DNA from: Bombyx mori
Taxonomy: Eukaryota > Arthropoda > Insecta > Lepidoptera > Bombycidae
DNA length: 64,000 nt
Assembly (NCBI RefSeq): GCF_030269925.1
Contig: NC_085120.1
Coordinates: forward strand, 10,257,501 to 10,321,500
Direction of reading: 5' to 3'
In this document: one piece after another, positions 1-11,349 of the stretch
Numbering within the stretch: the first letter of the stretch is position 1
Layout of the letters: each line of letters opens with the position of its first letter
Translations under genes and position numbers: made by a program
Notes under the pieces: model-generated
The model's database searches: none
What the model saw: only the letters and a program-made list of their open reading frames with translations
What the model was told of the DNA's origin: nothing

Positions 1-997
1 AAACTTCGATTTTGGCCTTACAATGTCAACACAAAGCCAAGGCGTTGCAAATTTAAACGCATGTCCTCAATATAGTATGTGCCATTCGCTCGGGGAAGTC
101 TAAAATTATTCTCCAAAATTAAAAAAAAAACCTCGCTCTCATTAATTCTAAAGCGTCATCAAAAATGTCTTGTAAATGAATAACAAAATTCACTTACCGA
201 GAAATGAAACGATTTTCTGTCGTAACGAAAAACAGCTAGGAGCAGTTACGCAGAAGTGCTTTTGCCTCTCATTTGGCAGTCCATTATCGGGGTCCCCAGT
301 TTCGTCCCGAGACCGCCGGCCTAATTATTAAACCGCCTTCGCGATTAATATCGCTTTGATTCTTAGTAAAAGCAATTGTATAACTCTAGTTTTATGTACA
401 AAAACATGATTTTTATCTGCTCTAACTATTCTTCTGTTTACGAGTAATATTAGTACCGGTTGCTGTCATTTAAACCGCTTATTCACATAAAATAATTTAA
501 TGCGCAAATTTATTCGTGTATTAAATATGAACAAGGACGCACCTCGTAGTATTTCAGCAGAATTTGACTATCTGCGAATAGTTTAAGGAGTCACACCCAG
601 AGAAGGTTTTTTATTTTTAGGCATTAGTGTGGTTTATTTGGAATTTTCACCTTAGGCGGATAGTCGAGATCATAGTTAATCTGGTGTTATAAGAGACCAT
701 AAACACTGCAAGATGTCACCATCTGTCTATCTTAGGCAGTTTAGGTTGAAGACTTAATTGCATAACCTATATACTTTTTGACTGGAAAGCGCAATAATAA
801 TTGTTCCGGAAGTCAAATAGTAGATCTTGGTACCTACTATTACGTGCGGGCTTAGAGCATTCTCAACCATCAGTACTCAAGATATTCAAGTCGAGGAAGC
901 TAAATATGAATATAAGGTAGACATTCTCCTGTTACGGACAGGCATTCGAAGCTGATCAATAGTCGGAGAGTATCTTGCCTTAAATAATTATTATTAT
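1..997. other. unique AT-rich DNA, no gene seen
   Basis: I see no ORF of useful length, no repeat that I recognise and no RNA gene here. It looks like ordinary lepidopteran non-coding sequence. Confidence 0.5.
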
Positions 998-1228
998 TTT
1001 TTTGCGCCGGGGGCCGAACCTCCTACGAGATCCCCGCGCCCAGGTATTTGGGACTGGTACGCAACTGGGTCCCAAGGATGTTTCAGGACCTTACCCATTA
1101 AACGACTCCCCTGTACTCTTCGCTCAAGCGTCCGACCCCTCCGAAGTCAGAACCCGGATGACGTAAGGGAGTTACCGCGGTCAACACTACAACCAGACGA
1201 AATAAATTTTTTTTTTTTTTTTTTTTTC
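998..1228 (-). mobile_element. LINE/SINE 3' end, GC-rich, poly-T flank
   Basis: A GC-rich block stands out from the AT-rich surroundings. Read on the minus strand it contains GCGGGGATCTCGTAGGAGG followed by a GGCCCCCGGC motif and then an A-run. The same motif followed by an A-run occurs on the plus strand at about 54755-54815, so this is an interspersed retroposon 3' end and not unique DNA. A second T-run at 1207-1227 marks the other border. The family is not certain; an R1-like or other non-LTR 3' UTR is my inference. Confidence 0.5.
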
Positions 1229-3070
1229 AATTTAAATTTTATTCCAAGTTAATTTTACGTTGTATTTTATATTTGAGTAGTTTTTAGCGTAGTCCATTTT
1301 ATTTGTTGGATATTTTTTTCTCTACTATGGTACCTATGCAAGCGAAACAAATTGATTTTTATTTATTCAATAAATTCTTAATGTCTTCTAAAAGCTTTCG
1401 TCATTAGATTGCAGTTTTCAATAACCGTGAATAGCATTCGCAATTGCGATTACGTTTCGCAATTAATCTCGCAGTTTTCATTAACCGAATGCTTCGCGGG
1501 ATGCCTCGGGACTCTGTGAAGAATTTTCGAATAGTTTCTAAATAGCGCTCCAACTGTTCCTGGCGTTCAGTTGTTTTGTGAACTCTTACGTTTTTTCGTG
1601 AAATCTGTTCTCAACAATAGTTATTTATGTTTCAGGTCAAAATTAATTGTGGAAATCAAACAGTCTAGGCTCGTAGCTACTTGAAGTGTGTTCTGAATAA
1701 CAAATACTTATAATATGATCGCTAGCTCATTTATAAACAACAAAAAGCAAAATAAATCGTTACTTTCATGTACCCTAATTTGTAGCTGATTATTATTGAT
1801 ATAATTGAATATGCGATTTCGAAAAAGGCACATCTCTGAAAAGGTTAAATGTTCAGGAAATGAAAAAATAACTGATTATTTTCTAAAGCAGCGTAAAATT
1901 TAAAATATTAACTTTTGAGATATATTTTAGTGTTAAATAGCAATTGAAAATTACTGGAATTGTTATAAAATGAGTGTAGGTAAGCCTCAAAACTACATGT
2001 ACATGAAAAAACGTATTTGACAAAATATGCGACACGTGCCCTTTTCGAAATTGCATATTCAATTGTAGAGTTGAATTATTTGTAGAGTAGGGGTGGCTGC
2101 CACTCGTTGACTGCCGAAGAACAAGATAGTATTTTTTCCAAAAACAAACGACTAACGCGACAACCATCACCTTACGATATGAAGGACCGGATGACATTTC
2201 GTCGCTTGCGTTGAATTAGGGCCTGTCGCCTCGCTCTTCAGACCCTTAATTGCTTTCAGCCAGAACGGCAATACCAACTCACGAGGTCTGATAACACAAC
2301 GACCCAAACAAAAAACTAAATTAATCATTTTTCTTTCGATTCGCAAAACATTATTTTCTTTCATATTTACGTGCCAACACGCCGCCATCAAAAATACATT
2401 ATAACCGGAAACACACATAATGCCAGTTCAATATAATAGCAAATAACAGAAACAATAATGTTTAAATGTAATAATAAGAAATATTACGTGATCCCATTTA
2501 GAACGGAATCATGTACCGAACGATCGACCTTGCAGACATAGTTGCGGGTTACTTAGGACGCAAAGTTCTTTGTGAGTCAGATTTACCATTCTCTGTACCA
2601 TGCGGCCCATGCCACCCATGATCGAACACAGTGGAAAAATGTCACATGTGATTGCGATCCTCAGCAGTGAGGGAATGATTTAGAAGAGAAGATTTACGAA
2701 AGACTGCCTCAAAGTATAATATTTAGTAAGAAAACCGAACCCGTTAAATTAATACATACGCGTAAGGCAGAGCTTCATTCGAGACTGCACTGGTAGGTTC
2801 CATCCACCATGATACCTGTTTCGGCCGCAAATCAGTCATGCGGTTTTGTGGGGTGAGATAGTCATGTAGAGTATCACCAATCTCCTCTCGCTTCGCGTGT
2901 CGTAAGGGTAGTGACCACCTCCATCCACAACTTTCGTATTAATACCACAAATCTTTTGTAATAAAAAAATGTGAAATTTGGTATTCCGTATAAACGGTCA
3001 CATCATCTTAACTTTTTGTTTCAATCTGCCTTTATTTCTATGGCTTCGAGGATAATTTCGGCCTAAATAT
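1229..3070. other. non-coding, no gene seen
   Basis: Mostly AT-rich unique sequence. A short direct repeat (GCAGTTTTCA followed by TAACC) occurs near 1411 and 1471. A very degraded BMC1-like stretch may lie near 2790-2870. The minus-strand ORFs at 1883-2197 and 2167-2418 have no family features, and I treat them as chance. Confidence 0.4.
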
Positions 3071-3454
3071 TGTTACGCGCTGGGTTTCGGGATAAATAAA
3101 ATTTCACCGAAGTATAAACTAAAAACGTTATTCAACACTTAAAACACTTAAACACTTCACAAACGCCTTAAAATTCTCAATTGGCTTCTTCCGCTTCGCT
3201 TCAGGTGATCCGTTCGCTGTTTCGCTTCGAGTAGTTCTAATTACTGACTGACTGCGTGTCATCTCTACAACGCCTTTATAGCCGATACCTCATCCCTAAA
3301 ATTATCGAAAATATTTCACACCTCTCTAGTGTTGTGTTTCGGCTATCTGACAATAGATAGCGTTGTACTTCTCGAGCGTTCTAGATGCTACTAGATCCGT
3401 CGATATTCTTTCGACTGTTCGGCGATAGGTGGCGTTACTCTTACCGTCGTAACA
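3071..3454 (-). mobile_element. solo LTR (384 bp) with 4-bp target duplication
   Basis: The block begins TGTTACG and ends CGTAACA, a perfect 7-bp terminal inverted repeat of the TG...CA type found at LTR ends. It is flanked by the direct repeat ATAT (3067-3070 and 3455-3458), which fits the 4-bp target duplication of Ty3/gypsy-like insertions. Read on the minus strand, a TATA box (CTATAAAG, 3275-3282) lies about 28 bp upstream of a CAGTCAGTCAGT initiator-like run (3240-3254). No second LTR or internal region is present, so it is a solo LTR left by LTR-LTR recombination. It is not the same LTR family as the element at 17285-21066. Confidence 0.75.
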
Positions 3455-4094
3455 ATATGCTATTTTAAGCCCCTATCCTGGACAGTAGACACTTCTTCAT
3501 TTCATATTTAACTCGATTTGCTCAAATTTTGCCACTCTCATTTTCACGTTACAATGATATTTTCATAAATACGAAGTAGGTATACCGGTCGGAAAATAGT
3601 GATTGTTACCAAAAAGCAACTTTCTTTCGCCAAAGTCTGACTATCATCGCCAACTTTTAACAAGTTCGAAACGATTGGCATCGTGAATTTCGTATCGTAC
3701 AAAAATGTACAAAATAATCTCGAATAAATTTCAGATTGCATTTCCAAAAGTTTCAGATAAAAACACACACTTCGAATTGAGAATCCTTGAAGTCCCCCTT
3801 GAAGTCCATTAAAAATTAACGTTTTTTGCTGGTGTATTGCCTCGTTGCCTGATTACACGGGTTGAAAGTTTGATTCCCGGTTGTGGGCAATATCTTTGGC
3901 AAAGATGCCCGGTATCTAACATATTCTTTGAAATTATCCGCAGCAATACTTATTGTTGGTACTTCCTTTCCCTTGGACCTTCCTCAATCCTCTATCCATG
4001 CCATCTGTTATCGTTCTAAGTAAAAATACGTGTGCAAAAGAAAAAACAAGGGAATCAAAGCTGGCGGTACTAAAACCCGGTGCCGGTACTTAAA
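3455..4094. other. non-coding; possible degraded tRNA-like fragment
   Basis: I see no gene. The sequence GTTTGATTCCCGG near 3869-3881 resembles a tRNA B-box and could be a remnant of a tRNA-derived SINE. No A-box or fold is convincing. Confidence 0.3.
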
Positions 4095-4298
4095 AACCGC
4101 CCATAGACACAGCCTACTGAGTCTCTCGCCGGATCTTCTCGGTGGATTGCGATTCCGAGCCGGTGGTAGATTCTGCGAAGCACTGTTGTTGCTAGGGCTA
4201 GACCTCAAGGCTCGGGTTAGACCCGTGAGCTTACCAACCCGTCCGGGCGTAACTGTAATAGCCCCCTAGGCTACCAGCAAAGAAGTAGGGAAAAAACT
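4095..4298 (+). repeat. Bm1-type SINE, 5'-truncated
   Basis: This matches the Bm1 3' half by eye: a CTGAGTCTCTCGCCGGATCT stretch, GGTGGTAGATTCTGCGAAGC, the CCGTGAGCT block, the gene-distal AGCC...GGCT stem and a final GTAGGGAAAAAA tail. The minus-strand 66-aa and plus-strand 79-aa ORFs over it are incidental. Confidence 0.75.
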
Positions 4299-5398
4299 AA
4301 AAACGTCAATTTGTGAATATTGCTAATCTATCAGCATAGAATATTCTTGCGAAAACATTAAAGATTGACTGTGAAAATTTTAAAAAATGCCTCGAGGTTT
4401 TTCGGAGTGATTCAATAAGTCCATTCTTTTCTTAATTCCAACAATATTAAACACATGACACTTGTGAATTGACCAATGAGCTCTTCGGTGTCGAATAAGA
4501 ATTTACTGAAGGTGAATACGGTCTTCAGGTTTCTTCGAATCGTACTAATCTTGGCATTATTGTTCCAGATTATTCCAAACTGCCGCACCATCAGCGACGC
4601 GGAGTGCCGAGAGCCAATCATGAATTAGATATCGCACAAACGATATCAAAACGTAAGTACGTGTAAAAAGAGACTAAAATTCATTAAATTGTAATTTTTA
4701 GGCTTTGTTTTTCGAACATATCGCACCTTTAGAATTGAGTTGGCTTAATTAACATTTTCTTATTTTCGATTTTAATACTTTAAAGTATGCGCATGATTTC
4801 AAAGAGGTGGAAAGAGTACGTGCGCCCTCTCTGAAGTAAACTAATTTTATAAACTAATAGAATGTTTATAAATCGTTCGAAGTGCATATAAAACCTATTT
4901 TCTTAATTTTTTGTTAGTTAAACCTAAGTTAAACCACTTAATTCTAAAGGTGTGATATATAAGGTGTGTATGTCTAATTATTTGGCGCGTTGCACAGTCG
5001 ATCTTTTGATGGATTTCGACATATTATTAGGTGTCATTTAATTCGTCTGGAGTTGGAGTGACAAGGGTATTATTTCAATACCCATGTCAAAAAAATAGAG
5101 TAATAAAATGTAATATTGACTGAAATAAAAATCCTAAAAATATAGCAAAAAAAAACAAGCTCTACCACATCTCTAGAGTGTACTAATAATATAAATATAA
5201 CTTTAATGTCAGCAAAGGGAATTGCGGGCGGGGACAAGCAAAGTAGTAAAACATATTTAATATTTGTAATTCAAACAAATCCGAAATAGTGTTTAGTATA
5301 TATAGGCAGTCGAGGTCACGGTTCATCTCGAGTTAAGTAGGCACAGATGTCTGTGAAAATCATAAAGGCAGTTTCGCCACAGAACGACTGAACTCTTT
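4299..5398. other. non-coding, no gene seen
   Basis: AT-rich sequence without recognisable repeats. The 69-aa minus ORF at 4412-4621 has no family features. Confidence 0.4.
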
Positions 5399-5800
5399 TT
5401 ATATCCACGTTATCCCACTAGGTGGGGTCAGCAATGTTAATTTTTCTCTTCAATTCTATTCTATCAGCCTTCATCTCAATCTTCACTTCTCTTTCACACA
5501 TATCGTAAATCACACGCTCCATCCATATCTTCTTCGGTCGATCTCTTCTCCCTCTACCTTGCACTACCATTTCCACACATCTCCTAGTCACATGCATCTT
5601 CTCTCTACGCAGCACATGTCCATACAACACTAACCGTCCGCTCTTTAATTTGTAATTACTGGGGCTACTTTAACAATTCCTCTGACATACTCAATCCTTA
5701 TTTTGTCCATTCTTGTCACTCCACACATCCATCTCAACATTCGCATCTCTGCCGAATGCACTCCCTGCCGCCGATATAAAATTCTTGTAGTCTTATAACC
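5399..5800 (-). mobile_element. RTE/CR1-like LINE 3' end, C-terminal domain remnant
   Basis: The minus-strand frame at 5418-5630 encodes a 70-aa tail with GHVLRRE, then GRGRRDRPKKIW, and ends in ADPT. This arrangement is typical of the extreme C-terminus of reverse transcriptases of RTE-like LINEs. Upstream on the same strand (5640-5800), the sense of [11 protein letters not shown] and MDKIR-like codons continues in broken frame. That is the same order as in the plus-strand copy at 40125-40540. The 3' flank carries the CCCACTAGGTGGGGTC motif shared with 42424. It is a 5'-truncated, decayed copy with no complete RT domain. Confidence 0.75.
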
Positions 5801-5814
5801 CTGCGCAATTGTTT

Positions 5815-6112
5815 TCTCGGGATGATTCCTTCATGTCCTTTTTACCATCCACCAGAGCGGAGTTTATCTACGCTATCGGGAACCACTGCGTTCATTCACA
5901 ATATTTTTCCAGAAATATTTTGTTTTCCACGTACCATCCATCTCTGGAATGAGTGCTCCTCTCGCTGTTTCCCGAGCCTTATGACAAGTCCTTCTTCAAA
6001 CGAGGCTTGCGGAGGGTCTCCAGCAGTAGGAATGGACTGCTACTGCTAACCATCAGGTGGGCCATATGCTCGCCAGCCTACGAAGACAATAAAGTATTGG
6101 TCAGACAAAGAA
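5815..6112 (+). mobile_element. LINE 3' end (Jockey-like family, same as 58818)
   Basis: Frames on the plus strand contain a decayed LWNE...PSLMTS and RGL tail followed by the non-coding 3' UTR motif CATCAGGTGGGCCATATGCTC, CAGCCTACGAAG and ACAATAAAG. A better preserved copy lies at 58818-59041, and shorter 3' tails lie at 37440 and 60500. It is 5'-truncated. The two overlapping plus ORFs (75 and 61 aa) are frameshifted pieces of this C-terminus and are not host genes. Confidence 0.7.
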
Positions 6113-6639
6113 CTTCAAAATCGATAAGTCCAAGTTAAGATTTTCTAGCTACCTAATTCCCACCATATCTATAACCGAATTGATTTTCGCAATTGGAACA
6201 CAAACAACTAGACAAACGAGGCGGGTCTTATATTGAGTACCTTTAAAGTGACGCGAGAGCTTTCGCAAAATTAAAACAAAAGCCCGTCAAGCATAGCATA
6301 AGGCTATTTAAAAATGTACCCGCCGAGTCTATCTCGCAAACGCTTAACACTTAAACGACCAAACTTAGATGATTTACAACAAATTCAGTATCTCAGCGAC
6401 TCATGAATATTTGATTCGCCCCCGAGATTTACGTTGGAGTTGGGAAAATTATTAAACTGAATAATCCGAATTAACAACAAAATATGTACTTTTGAAGCAG
6501 CGTCTTCATACAAGTGGCCAAATCTGAATTTCATCTCAGATAGTTACGGGACACGTTCCACGCGATATTTAGAGTTAAGCAGAAACCAGAATGTGAAATG
6601 ACCTTGCGTACCGTGAATATGAAATTGGGGTCCATTTGT
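6113..6639. other. non-coding, no gene seen
   Basis: Unique AT-rich sequence with nothing recognised. Confidence 0.4.
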
Positions 6640-6795
6640 TCCACAGACCCATAGACAGAATAGAACCCACTGTGAATGCCGCCACTCGTCTCTGGTCGTC
6701 TCTGGTGGTATAAGTCTCAATCGTGTCGTAGTTATGTCTGCATCGCAGCAAAAATAGACAGGACGGTGGTACTTATCCGTGCGAGCTAACAAAAC
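6640..6795 (-). repeat. degraded BMC1-type retroposon
   Basis: The stretch GACAGGACGGTGGTACTTATCCGTGCGAGC aligns with the BMC1 5' part (in pieces: GGTGGTAC, CCGTGCG), and ACCCATAGACAGAAT aligns with its middle. The 82-aa minus ORF here (6544-6792) is a reading of this repeat and not a gene. Confidence 0.5.
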
Positions 6796-6859
6796 GCGCT
6801 TCGACTAGTAATTACGCAAATTATATTATAAAATGTCCGGGTTTGATTCTTATTACGTT

Positions 6860-7018
6860 AAGTTATCTCTTCATCGTGGAAGACGTTCATGAACATGAAT
6901 TAATACGTGCTTAAATAAAAAAATTGGTAGCTGCAAGCGGTGTTCGAACACCGACACAGTTGTATCGCTCGATGCGCTTGCACCGGGCGTCTTATCTTTT
7001 AGGCCACGACGACTTCTT
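6860..7018 (-). repeat. tRNA-derived SINE head, diverged
   Basis: On the minus strand it starts GAAGTCGTCGTGGCCTAAA and then GATAAGACG (A-box region), and has GGTGTTCGAACACCG as B-box. This matches the head of the full-length SINE at 48693-49130. The sequence after the head (ATGAACG...CCACGATGAAG) also matches the post-tRNA region. The BMC1-like tail is missing. Confidence 0.7.
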
Positions 7019-7361
7019 ATGTAAGATATTTGATATGTCAACTGACACAGCATGCTACACATGTGACAAAAACGAAACCCGAAAAAAAAGCCATTTCCGT
7101 AATGAATAGCATTTAGGTTAGCGCGACATCACTTCTTGTCTCAAGGAGATGTCATTCACCTCTTCGTATAGTTCGACCCTGTTTCATCTGTAATGCATCA
7201 ACAAAAACCTATCATCGTAAAACTTTAATAAAATTTTAATGCTTTTTTCACAATCCGTTCGCTGTTCCAAATTATCTATTAAAATATTTTTAGTGATCTT
7301 GCGTAGTTAGTAGCAGAAAGAGAGGTGACAATTTAGAAGAAGCTGCTGGTAACAGACAGTT
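7019..7361. other. non-coding, no gene seen
   Basis: Unique sequence with nothing recognised. Confidence 0.4.
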
Positions 7362-7427
7362 TTTTTTTTATTGTTTAGATGGGTGGACGAACTCACAGCC
7401 CACCTGGTGTTAAGTGGTTACTGGAGC
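7362..7427 (-). repeat. BMC1-type 3' tail fragment
   Basis: On the plus strand a T-run is followed by ATTGTTTAGATGGGTGGACG, CTCACAGCCCACCTGGTGTT and GTGGTTACTGGAGCC. This is the reverse complement of the 3' tail shared by all BMC1 copies here. Confidence 0.8.
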
Positions 7428-7439
7428 CAAAAAAAAGCT

Positions 7440-7602
7440 GAGAAAAAAAGCCTTTAATAACTTTCTCCTGGACTATCCTGCGCCAGCCCTGACTATTCTA
7501 GGCTGCGCTGATGCCAACCTGGACTAAGGTGTTGAGAGTAGAGCGTATCTGGTCCAACCATCGCATTGGACTTCTGCCTCTGGGCCTTCTTCCTCATACC
7601 TT
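7440..7602 (-). mobile_element. LINE reverse-transcriptase C-terminal remnant
   Basis: On the minus strand one frame reads GRRPRGRSPMRWLDQIRSTL and then an SQGWRRIVQEKVI segment, with one internal stop. The GRP/S-RW-D-I...W-IV arrangement is the usual C-terminal tail of lepidopteran non-LTR retrotransposon polyproteins. It sits between two BMC1 3' pieces in opposite orientation and is clearly non-functional. Confidence 0.6.
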
Positions 7603-7848
7603 TACTGGTGGTAGGAACCTCTTGTGAGTCCGCACGGGTAGGCACCATTACCCTGCCTATTGCTGCCGTGAAGCAGTAATTCGTTTCGGTTTGAAGGGCG
7701 GGGCAATCGTTGTAACTATACTGAGACCTTAGAACTTATATCTCAAGTTGGGTGGCGCATTTACTATGTAGATGTCTATGGGCTCCGGTAAGCACTTAAA
7801 ACCAGGTGGGTTGTGAGCTCGTCCAGCCATCTAAACAATAAAAAAAAC
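7603..7848 (+). repeat. BMC1-type short retroposon
   Basis: A complete short copy from ACTGGTGGTAGGA to AACAATAAAAAAA. It contains the conserved CTGCCGTGAAGCAGTAAT, GTTTCGGTTTGAAGGG and GAGACCTTAGAACTTATATC blocks. Its 5' end is at the same base as most other copies in the window. Confidence 0.85.
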
Positions 7849-8562
7849 TCTGAATTAAATCATAAAAATACCTACTCTTTATTTAATAAGAAATAAAATT
7901 TTGCTAAATAGAAATTAATTCGTGAATCTACCTACGTGTTTTACTTGAGTTCACCGTTTGAGGAAGCAATTAATTATGAGCGGATATTTTGCCGTTTTGT
8001 TTAAACCAAATTAATATAATTAACTTGTTTACCTTCAAAATGTAATTGTATTAAGCGTATTAATAATTTTTGCTATTTAAATGCGATTTACGTGATTACG
8101 GCTTGTGCGTCCCGAACCTTTGGAGGGACGGTAATTTTCAAACTTTCTGTATATCTGAGTGTTCTACTAACTCCAATAAAGAGTGCCCCTAGTCAAGAAA
8201 CGATTCCCTGGTCTGCATTTCGGTCATACGAGAACAAAGGACACGGGCCACTCTCCATACATTGCACGGCCCACGAAACGAAGTTCAAGGACAGTAATGA
8301 AATTAAGTTTAAATAACAGACTATATATCCCTTTTATTATAAACAAATTAAAATCAATATTGTTTATGGGTATACAGAGATATTTAAAAAATTATATAAG
8401 ATTTTTAGGTTACCTATATCATATGATTTTCTGTCAATACACTTACACTTTAACATCATCATCAGCTTAAATATTATTTATATTACTATACTTTATAAAA
8501 CAGACCTATGGTAGAATTATTTTGTCCGTGCAGTTTGGGTCGTAAAAAATCGGAGCGGCGTC
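7849..8562. other. non-coding, no gene seen
   Basis: AT-rich. The overlapping plus ORFs at 8092-8316 and 8183-8470 show no family features and lack the base composition of coding DNA. Confidence 0.4.
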
Positions 8563-8656
8563 GGGTGGCGCATTTGCGTTGTAGATGTCTATGGACTCCA
8601 ATAACCACTTAACACCAGGTGGGCCGTGAGCTCATCCACCAATAAAAAAAAAAAAC
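8563..8656 (+). repeat. BMC1-type 3' fragment
   Basis: Contains GGGTGGCGCATTTGCGTTGT, GATGTCTATGGACTCC, CACTTAACACCAGGTGGGC and a terminal A-run. It is 5'-truncated. Confidence 0.8.
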
Positions 8657-9042
8657 CCAAACTTCACTTCATTTGCTTAGAGGAAACTTACCTTCTAGAA
8701 TGATTTTCCAAAAAACATTTTCGTCTAATTCCAGCTAGAGTTTTTCTTCTTAAGAAGAATCGTGAATCGATTTAAAATTATCGATTATTGATTCAATAAA
8801 AATCTTTTAATATAATACCATCTCAGGTGCACCATTATAAGTGATTTATTTTCATTATATACTACATATTTTCATTCTGATCAAAATTTTAAAAAGAAAG
8901 CGTATCTCCGGAATCGGCTGTTAAGATAATTTTTGCGTGTTATTCGAATAAATGAATCGACAAACTTAAAAACTTTAAATCGACTTTGTGAGATACAACT
9001 TAGTACACTTTTAACAATAGTTGACCGTAGCATCTTAAGGGC
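8657..9042. other. non-coding, no gene seen
   Basis: AT-rich unique sequence with nothing recognised. Confidence 0.4.
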
Positions 9043-9235
9043 AAGCGCCCACTGAGTTTCTCGCCGGATATTATCAGTGGGTCGCCTTTCTGATCCGGTG
9101 GTAGATTCTGAGCACTGCTCTTGTTGAGGACAAGGTTAGCAACACTCCCGGTTAGAGCCCCGTGAGCTCACATACTCGTACACGTCAAGGAGAAGCTGAA
9201 ATAGCAAGGCTATCAGCATAGGTAGGGAAAAAAAA
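9043..9235 (+). repeat. Bm1-type SINE, short form
   Basis: Starts at CCCACTGAGTTTCTCGCCGG, runs through GATCCGGTGGTAGATTCTG and CGTGAGCTCA, and ends GTAGGGAAAAAAAA. The 5' boundary is the same as in several other short Bm1 copies here. Confidence 0.85.
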
Positions 9236-9745
9236 GGGCAATGTGCCCTCATCATCAGATTAACGGTTTGTTTAAGTTAAACCAAACATTAGTCGGTTTT
9301 GTTGTATGATTAAAATTTAAATCACTATAGTTTGCATCGGGTTATTGCGGTTGAGTCGGTCGCGTTGTATGCAACCACAGTAGGCTGACTGGCTGCTGAA
9401 AATGACGCGTGACTCGCTCGTTTGCAAAATTTAAATTCCGGAAATCGACCTATTCAATTTCCACATTGTAACGTCTGAAATTAATTTCCAAAATGGCCGC
9501 AACTAAAACCTTTTTATTGGCCTTTGGAGCTTAATTATCGCTATTTCACGTTAAACATACAATCATTATGGTCCAATAAAGAATTTAGAAAGAAGTTTGA
9601 ATTTAGCTAAGTATCAATATTTTGTCATTTAAAATAATTATTCTTCACGTATTCATAATTTAAAAACCAAACAAATAAAAGGGATGTTAAAAAAAAAACT
9701 TTTTAAATTTATTTAAAAGTTTAAAAGATTTTGATTCCAAATTTA
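9236..9745. other. non-coding, no gene seen
   Basis: AT-rich unique sequence with nothing recognised. Confidence 0.4.
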
Positions 9746-9909
9746 AAGGCGGATTAAAGGAATGAATTACGAAAAGCATATTAAAAACATAGAATTAAGT
9801 TATAAATCTAAAACGAAATTAGATCGAAAGGCGGATTAAAGGAATGAATTACGAAAACTTATTAAAAAAATAGAATTAAGTTTTAAATCTAAATCGAAAT
9901 TACATAGAT
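9746..9909. repeat. 82-bp tandem duplication (2 copies)
   Basis: The block starting AAGGCGGATTAAAGGAATGA at 9746 recurs at 9828. The copies differ at only a few positions. There is no coding content. Confidence 0.85.
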
Positions 9910-10904
9910 CGAACGAAAAACAGAATGAACAAGTCGTGATGAGACCTCAAAAAAACCTAAGTTCCAAATTTCCACACGACACAAACACTTAGGAATTGTT
10001 TTTATATGTGCCGTTGCTCTTTCTCAACTTCAGTTTAAACTAAACAGATGTTGTGAGTGGATGCGCGGCTTGTTTGAATTTCGAATGCTAGAAAAAATAT
10101 TTCGAAAGTAATCTGTGTTACATCTTTTTTTTTAATTAGTCCTCTCATGAAAAGGTCTTATGCCTTAATGAACCATTATATCTAGTTACGTAATTCAATT
10201 TCAAAAGATGCTTTGTGTTATGTTCTTCGTAATAAAGGTTATATACATATTTATATATTAAAATGAAGCGCATTCAAGCCGAAGCCCCTCTGTGGGCATT
10301 ATACTTATAATATGCCCACAAGAAACATTTTAATAAATCGGTTACATGTTTAATTGTACCCAGAGATTATCGATCTCATACAAACAAAATATACCACTCA
10401 ACCAACCAACGTTGACTTTCTCCAATTTTTAACGAGCAAATAATCCGAAATGTCAGCTAATAAACAATTTATTTATTCATAGTTTTTCTTTCAAAACTCG
10501 TCATCAGCATCAAAGCCCAAATTTATATGGTTAAATTTTCTAATCTTTAGACTGTTCAAAAGGAGAAACCCCATTTTGGGCCTAAGCGTTACACGAATGG
10601 GATATGTACCAAAAAATTCGTCTATTTTGCTTGATTAACCTATTGAAATCTTAGCTTCATTGACAATGGCCAAGTGTAGAAAATAAGTTGAATTGTATTT
10701 TTTGTTTTAAACAATCTTTGTAAACATCTGCAACACTTATTTCAATATACGTAACTAGCTCCACAAACGTGTGGATTAGAATTAGAGCATCCATAAAATA
10801 GGATCGATTTCGTGGAAATCGAGTGTAAAAAATTATTAATACTCTTTTGCTTTAGGATAAATGACTGTTTTTATAGGTATTTTAATCAATGTAAATAGAG
10901 TATA
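9910..10904. other. non-coding, no gene seen
   Basis: AT-rich unique sequence. A short local inverted motif near 10280-10315 (GTGGGCATTATACTTATAAT followed by ATGCCCAC) could form a hairpin. Confidence 0.4.
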
Positions 10905-11125
10905 GCCATCGAATCGTGACACAACTACTTACAATGGCGGCAATTCAAAATATCTACAACTGACAACATTAAATATAGCATGAAAGGGTAGTTTTGCATT
11001 TTTATATTAATTTGACTATGCCATAGAAAAACACCAATGTATCAAATCGTGTTATGTTATCTTTAATGTTGCCAACTGAAGATATTTTGGATTGCCGCTA
11101 TTTAGTTGTGCCATGATTCGCTGGC
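10905..11125. mobile_element. fold-back / MITE-like element, about 75-bp inverted repeats
   Basis: The left arm begins GCCATCGAATCGTGACACAA. The right arm, reverse complemented, begins GCCAGCGAATCATGGCACAA. The match continues with GGCAAT-CAAAATATCT and AACATTAAA to about 75 bases, by eye around 80% identical. The spacer is about 70 bp and non-coding. A third, related piece lies at 11218-11315 in the left-arm orientation. No transposase is present, so it is non-autonomous. The family is not identified. Confidence 0.7.
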
Positions 11126-11217
11126 CAGACTATAAACTTAATCTCATTGAATAACGTAACGTAAAGCACCAAAATCTACTAACAAAAATCATTAAAATAA
11201 ATAAATAACTGTGACAT

Positions 11218-11315
11218 TTAGTTATGACACGAAATCATGTCGGCAACTGCGGCTATTCAAAATATTTTCAACTGGCAATCTTAAATATAACATGAAAAAG
11301 TCGATTTGGTACTTT
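11218..11315 (+). mobile_element. fragment of the fold-back element
   Basis: Shares TTAGTTATGACACGAAATCA, GGCTATTCAAAATATTTTCA and AACTGGCAATCTTAAATATA with the left arm of 10905-11125 at moderate identity. It is followed directly by a BMC1 copy. Confidence 0.6.
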
Positions 11316-11349
11316 GAGTTTTTCTATGGTGTAGTTACATTAATAATTT

